Positions 13,644-17,663 of a stretch of 17,663 nucleotides of DNA are shown here, piece by piece. The stretch covers positions 1-17,663 of the forward strand of contig JBKJUK010000365.1 of NCBI GenBank assembly GCA_046590705.1. The letters run 5' to 3'. Below the pieces are notes generated by a model. That model had not been told where the DNA came from, did not search any database, and worked only from the letters and a program-made list of their open reading frames with translations. This DNA is from JBKJUK01 sp046590705. Lineage in GTDB: Bacteria; Acidobacteriota; Thermoanaerobaculia; Gp7-AA8. Both the position numbers and the translations under genes were made by a program. Each line of letters opens with the position of its first letter. Position 1 is the first letter of the stretch.

Positions 13644-16106
13644 ATGTCGCGCTCACTCATCGCCGTCTCTCTGTTGCTCGCTGCAGTAACGTCTTCTGCG
13701 CAATCCTGGACCACTGAGAAAGCTCCTCAGTCCTGGTGCGCCACCAACGAACCGCACATCGAAGAACTTGACCGGCTTCACCGCTGGAGTGAGGCAGGAG
13801 ATCGCACGCGCAACAGAAAAGTAGCCGCCAATGGACTCACCCGGCAGACTGGCGAGGTCTATCTCATGGCCAGCGACGACGTAGTGATGCCGTTCGATAA
13901 ACCGGTCGATCTCGTTGGTAGCAGCATCACCCTCCGTCGCAAGGACGCCGCGAGCTTCAGTGTGGTGCGAGAGCCTCTGAGCTACGTCGAGCCCAACGGA
14001 ACGGTCCTCCGCGGGTTCGCCGCTTCTCCCGCTGTCGACAGCCACTTCGCGACGCACAAACTCACGAAATTCACATTCCCGTTCGGCGAGGAAACATACG
14101 ACACGCTTTACATCTCCGCGTCCGGAGGAATCACCTTCACCGCACCGGCGCGACTCGATATGCCGCAGTACGGACCACTCGAATCAATCGTCTCGGAAGT
14201 GCCGACTATCGCGCCGCTGCTGCGAAGTCTGCCGGCGCTGCTGGCCTATCCGGTGACCTTCGTGAGCGAGACCGCTGACAGTGTCACGATCACCTGGCGT
14301 TCGTCGGGGCATCCCTTTCTCGACTACGACTTTCAGGCAGTGCTCTCGGGAAATGGAGACATCAGATTTAATTACAAGAAACTCACAAACACAGTCTGGG
14401 GCTCAACGATCGTCACGACAGGGAAAGAACCATCACGCAACAGACGCAGCACCTTGCTTAGCGCTACGGATGTGGCCAATGACACGACCCAAGCAACACC
14501 GGTGGATCTGGCCGGAATGCTCGATGTCGAGTCGGTGGAGGTCACGCGAATCGCCGGCAGCAACGTGCTTGAAGCCCGGATTACGGTGCGAGAACCGCTC
14601 GTCGCGTCGAAGTTCCCCTCCCAGGGGGCCGGTTACTTTCTGCGTTTCGCCCCAGGAGTGGATGTGTTTGGCGTCATCTATCCGGATAGACATTCCCTCT
14701 ACACGCCGACGACTGGCACGGTCGTGAATTCGTTAGCGTTGAAAGTCTCCGGACGGGTGCTGACGATGCAGTTCCTTGAAGAATCCGTTCCCGTCGCGGT
14801 ACGCAGGTTTCCTTTCGAAACCGCTACTTATTACAGTCCCGGCCAGCTTGCAGACTCGTTGAAGTCGGAACTCGATCTCGGTCAGAAAGGCGAGTCGTTC
14901 ATGGCTGACCTGAGCAGCATGCAGAGTGCAATCGATACGGATCGACCGCTGATCGAGGCCTTCACACTCGGTACGCTCAATCCAGCCGCGGTCTGGACGC
15001 GGATGAAGAATGAATTCGGCGTGGGCGACACCGATGTCGATGCCGTGGCCATCTATCAGACCTTCCTCACCGACATCATCACCTACGCCAGCGCATACTC
15101 GACGGTTGGTAATCCAGGAGTCGACGGCATCTCGTCACGCGGTGGCTACGGAACCGGCTTCGCCAAAAGACCAGGCCTGATGCACATGAACAGGCTGAAC
15201 TTCGGGATCAACGCCAACTCCTCAACACTGCTGCACGTACTTGGACACGAATTCGGACACCGCTGGCTTTACTTTTTCCGCTTCAAAGACGGCGCGATGA
15301 ACAGCACCAAACTGAATCCCGGCGGCGGTCATCCCGCTCAATATGTACACACGCCAGCAGCATTCAAGGTGTTCAGCGACACCGACTCTTCCACCATGGG
15401 TGGCGGCTTTTTCCAGGAGTTGGCTCCGGGCACCTTCATCACTCCACCTGCTCTTGGATATTACGGCTACAGCTGGCACGATCTCTACCTCATGGGACTC
15501 GCCAAACCGGAAGAGGTGCCGCCCTGGTTCTACATCGACAACTCTGTACCTGCCCTCGGGCCGGCTTATTACCCTCCCTCGAATCAGGCCTACACCGGAG
15601 TTCGTAAAGACGTCAACATCGGGCAGATCGTCGAAGCGATGGGCCCGCGCCGACCCGCTGCGAACGACAGCCCGAAGGCGTTCAAGATCGCATTCGTGCT
15701 CATCGACCGAGCAGACACTCCTGCGACGAATGCAGATCTCGATGCGATGAACTCGATCCGGAAACAGTTCGAAGCCTTCTTTCCAGTGGCGACCGGAACC
15801 CGCGGCAGCATCACCACCACTGCCATCGTCGCGGCTCCTCTCCTTGCAGATTTCAGCGTCAATCCGTCTGTACTCGTGACGAATGTACCGAGCCGCTTTA
15901 CTGACACGACCAGCGGAGTGGTTTCCTCGCGCAACTGGGACTTCGGAGACGGCACTACATCCACTGCAGCCGCAGCGAATCATACCTACACGGTGCCGGG
16001 AAACTACGCCGTGAAACTCACCGTCAGCGGGCCAGCGGGAACGAGTAGCAAGACCGCGATCATAGCGGTGACCGCATTCGGCAATGGAAAATCAAGGCGA
16101 CGATGA
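13644..16106 (+). CDS. Secreted HEFGH metallopeptidase-like protein with C-terminal PKD domain
   Basis: From ATG 13644 the product has 820 residues and a clean Sec signal peptide (MSRSLIAVSLLLAAVTSSAQ). GAGGTG at 13634-13639 is a suitable ribosome site. The frame stays open upstream to 13425, but that extension reads through the family D repeat and is rejected; ATG 13623 is a lesser alternative. The first half (about 100-330) is beta-rich (FTFPFGEETYDTLYISASGG, then YDFQAVLSGNGDIRFNYKKL), like extracellular adhesive domains. GHEFGH with HExxH (535-539) indicates a zinc metallopeptidase site. YSWHDLYLMGL (609-619) and the preceding Gly-rich GGGFFQEL resemble the region after the zinc site in several secreted metallopeptidases. 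Residues 735-815 form a PKD domain (WDFGDGTT at 765). I cannot assign a MEROPS family; the substrate is unknown. The gene stands alone. Confidence 0.82.
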   Translation: MSRSLIAVSLLLAAVTSSAQSWTTEKAPQSWCATNEPHIEELDRLHRWSEAGDRTRNRKVAANGLTRQTGEVYLMASDDVVMPFDKPVDLVGSSITLRRKDAASFSVVREPLSYVEPNGTVLRGFAASPAVDSHFATHKLTKFTFPFGEETYDTLYISASGGITFTAPARLDMPQYGPLESIVSEVPTIAPLLRSLPALLAYPVTFVSETADSVTITWRSSGHPFLDYDFQAVLSGNGDIRFNYKKLTNTVWGSTIVTTGKEPSRNRRSTLLSATDVANDTTQATPVDLAGMLDVESVEVTRIAGSNVLEARITVREPLVASKFPSQGAGYFLRFAPGVDVFGVIYPDRHSLYTPTTGTVVNSLALKVSGRVLTMQFLEESVPVAVRRFPFETATYYSPGQLADSLKSELDLGQKGESFMADLSSMQSAIDTDRPLIEAFTLGTLNPAAVWTRMKNEFGVGDTDVDAVAIYQTFLTDIITYASAYSTVGNPGVDGISSRGGYGTGFAKRPGLMHMNRLNFGINANSSTLLHVLGHEFGHRWLYFFRFKDGAMNSTKLNPGGGHPAQYVHTPAAFKVFSDTDSSTMGGGFFQELAPGTFITPPALGYYGYSWHDLYLMGLAKPEEVPPWFYIDNSVPALGPAYYPPSNQAYTGVRKDVNIGQIVEAMGPRRPAANDSPKAFKIAFVLIDRADTPATNADLDAMNSIRKQFEAFFPVATGTRGSITTTAIVAAPLLADFSVNPSVLVTNVPSRFTDTTSGVVSSRNWDFGDGTTSTAAAANHTYTVPGNYAVKLTVSGPAGTSSKTAIIAVTAFGNGKSRRR

Positions 16107-16131
16107 GAAGTTGCCCCAATTAACTGCAGTC

Positions 16132-16221
16132 CATGTGTAGGGGCGAGCTGCGCTCGCCCGCTCCCTCGGCCGTTCGGAAAGTCACGGGAGATCGGGCGCG
16201 CGCAACGCGCCCCTACACATG
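16132..16221. repeat. Family C foldback element between convergent genes
   Basis: Arms at 16132-16160 and 16193-16221 (29 bp) are reverse complements with four differences. The outer 14 bp, CATGTGTAGGGGCG and its complement, are perfect. Each arm also folds on itself (GGGCGAG..CTCGCCC on the left, a GCG/CGC version on the right). It fills the 128-bp gap between the convergent metallopeptidase and larB genes, so it could terminate transcription from both sides. The left arm recurs at 8467-8505. Confidence 0.85.
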
Positions 16222-16234
16222 CTCGTGGAATGAG

Positions 16235-17005
16235 TCACTCTTCAGTAACGCCGTTCTCTGAAAGGCGCTCAGCCATCTGCAGGATCGAACAGGCCGTCAT
16301 GGCCGCGCCAAAGCCGTTGTCGATATTCACCACACTCACGCCGGGCGCACAGCCGTTGAGCATTCCCAGCAGCGCTGCAAGGCCTTCGAAACTGGCGCCG
16401 TAACCAACACTGGTCGGAACGGCGATTACCGGCGCGCGGAACAGGCCTGCCACCACTGAAGGAAGCGCGCCCTCCATTCCCGCGACTACGATCAGAACAT
16501 CCGCGGCCGAGAGAACTTCACCCGCCGCCAGCAGACGATGCAGACCGGCCACACCACGATCGTAGCTGCGAGAGCAGCGCACTCCCAGAAACTCCAGCGT
16601 TCCTGCTGCCTCTTCCGCGACAGGAGCATCCGAGGATCCGGCGGTCACGATTGCTACCAGTCCGGGCGGTGCCTGCTCGGCGCGGCCCATCGCTGCAAGG
16701 CCACTGACAGCGTCGTATCGAAGACCCTCGAAGCGCTCCGCGAGTACCTGACCTTTCGCTGCATTGAGTTTCGTGATCAACAATGGAAGTGACGCTTCAC
16801 GATAGAAATTCGCGATCTCTTCCAGTTGCTCGATGGTCTTCGAGAGTCCGAACACCACCTCCGGCCTCCCCGTTCGCTTCTGACGATTCAGATCGAGCGC
16901 GTGTAACCCCACTTCCGCTACGCCGTGCGAGGTAAGGTACTTCTCCAGATCCTGCTCCTGGATTTCGCCCTGTTGTATCGCCCGGAGAAGTTCGGCTGCG
17001 TTCAA
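16235..17005 (-). CDS. larB: LarB, pyridinium-3,5-biscarboxylic acid mononucleotide synthase
   Basis: 256 residues, standard for LarB. LarB carboxylates and hydrolyses nicotinic acid adenine dinucleotide, the first step towards the nickel-pincer nucleotide cofactor of lactate racemase and related enzymes. Seen: HALDLNRQKRTGRPEVVFG (35-53) in the N-terminal part, then the PurE-like core with VTAGSSDAPVAEEA (120-133), DRGVAGLHRLL (149-159), VVAGMEGALPSVVAGL (173-188) and NGCAPGVSVVNIDNGFGAA (217-235). Cys219 corresponds to the catalytic Cys221 known from Lactobacillus LarB. The likely TTG start overlaps the larE stop by 4 nt (TTGA), indicating translational coupling. LarA and LarC are not in the window, so the final cofactor user is unknown. 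Confidence 0.93.
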   Translation of the reverse strand: MNAAELLRAIQQGEIQEQDLEKYLTSHGVAEVGLHALDLNRQKRTGRPEVVFGLSKTIEQLEEIANFYREASLPLLITKLNAAKGQVLAERFEGLRYDAVSGLAAMGRAEQAPPGLVAIVTAGSSDAPVAEEAAGTLEFLGVRCSRSYDRGVAGLHRLLAAGEVLSAADVLIVVAGMEGALPSVVAGLFRAPVIAVPTSVGYGASFEGLAALLGMLNGCAPGVSVVNIDNGFGAAMTACSILQMAERLSENGVTEE

Positions 17006-17663
17006 GGTAGGGCTCGCCGATTGAGTTTGCCGGAGCGGAAACCTTCGAGGTCCACTGTGAGGAGTGGAATTTCCAGCTCGCGTGACTTCTCCATCAATTG
17101 CTGGCGAATCTCCGGTCTGACAGCCATTCCGAGTTCAGACTCTTCGAATTCCAGCCGCATCTGCTGACCGTCGAAACGAGCCCGGTAGATTCTGAAGCCG
17201 AGCTGGCGAAGGAGATCTTCCATGGCTTCGATTTTCTGCAGCGTTCCAAGTGTGACCGCGGTTCCGTACGGAATCCTCGAGGAGAGACATGGAGCAGCTG
17301 GTTTGTCGGCGAGTGTGAGTCCGAGAAAATGCGCTACAGCGCGGATCTCATTCTTGCCAAACTGAGCGTCTGCCAGCGGAGCAACGACCTCGTACTTCCT
17401 GGCCGCGTCATGTCCAGGCCGATGATCCCCGATATCGTCTTTCGTGTAGCCGTAGGCGACGCTGGCGATGCCTCGCGACCGAGCCACTCTCGCGCAGACT
17501 TCGAACAGCGATGCCTTGCAGAAGAAGCAGCGGTTTCGATCGTTGCGCAGATACTCCTCGCGCTCGAACTCGCCGGTCTTCTCGACCAGGTGCGTCGCCC
17601 CGATCTGCCTGGCGAAGGCAATCGCTTCCTGGAGTTCATGTCGTGGCATGGAGGGAGAATCAG
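17002..17663 (-). CDS. larE: LarE, ATP-dependent sulfur transferase (N-terminus outside window)
   Basis: LarE adenylates the LarB product and inserts sulfur to make the thiocarboxylates of the nickel-pincer cofactor. About 219 residues are visible. The frame continues upstream of the ATG at 17649 (DSPS precedes it), and the PP-loop SGGxDS that all LarE proteins carry would lie beyond the right edge. So the gene is partial, and 17649 is not the true start. Visible motifs, numbered from that Met: RCFFCKASLF (40-49), GYTKDDIGDHRPG (67-79), KPAAPCLSSRIPYGT (116-130) and a C-terminal DLEGFRSGKLNR. Cys121 aligns with the sacrificial Cys176 of Lactobacillus LarE. The added Cys41/Cys44 pair matches the three-Cys LarE type reported to bind a [4Fe-4S] cluster. 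It overlaps larB by 4 nt. Confidence 0.92.
   Translation of the reverse strand, partial: DSPSMPRHELQEAIAFARQIGATHLVEKTGEFEREEYLRNDRNRCFFCKASLFEVCARVARSRGIASVAYGYTKDDIGDHRPGHDAARKYEVVAPLADAQFGKNEIRAVAHFLGLTLADKPAAPCLSSRIPYGTAVTLGTLQKIEAMEDLLRQLGFRIYRARFDGQQMRLEFEESELGMAVRPEIRQQLMEKSRELEIPLLTVDLEGFRSGKLNRRALP

Noticed and set aside
17647..17649. ATG at 17649 as the true larE start
   Set aside because: The frame is open to the right edge and the upstream residues DSPS fit LarE; the essential PP-loop would be missing if translation began here.

Overview
The window is about 17.7 kb of GC-rich bacterial chromosome. Compact genes are separated by intergenic regions packed with short repeats. The gene set (DUF1844 protein, DUF4388 protein, two-subunit class I fumarase, aspartase, ClpB, LarB/LarE) and the style of intergenic repeats suggest a deep-branching Gram-negative, perhaps an Acidobacteriota relative. 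That placement is an inference; no rRNA or other phylogenetic marker is present.

Layout, left to right. (1) A minus-strand family-4 glycosyltransferase runs off the left edge. Its start lies 8 bp from the start of a divergent plus-strand LCAT-like lipoprotein esterase. (2) After a repeat-filled gap comes a tight plus-strand operon: a DUF1844 protein, a large membrane protein with TPR repeats and a six-cysteine zinc-finger-like segment, and a DUF4388 protein joined to a membrane anchor and a pseudopilin-like tail. (3) A minus-strand metabolic cluster follows: fumarase alpha and beta subunits, then aspartase. Together they convert aspartate to fumarate to malate. The aspartase carries an unusual in-frame insertion of about 43 residues. 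(4) clpB lies divergently from the fumarase genes, with a leader inverted repeat that covers its Shine-Dalgarno sequence. (5) Next is a secreted HEFGH metallopeptidase-like protein with a C-terminal PKD domain. (6) Convergent to it lie larB and larE, overlapping by 4 nt, for nickel-pincer cofactor synthesis; larE runs off the right edge.

The most distinctive content is between the genes. Four unrelated families of paired palindromes (called A, B, C and D here) occupy most intergenic gaps. Families A and B occur twice, C once in full and once as a half, D once. Beside or near them lie six short low-complexity tracts that all have a 7-bp period despite different sequences. Four of these are G-rich and lie exactly at gene 3' ends, always with the G-rich strand as the sense strand of the gene that ends there. 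In two cases the reading frame continues into the tract, giving a Gly/Arg/Pro-rich C-terminal tail. No transposase, CRISPR array, tRNA or rRNA was seen.
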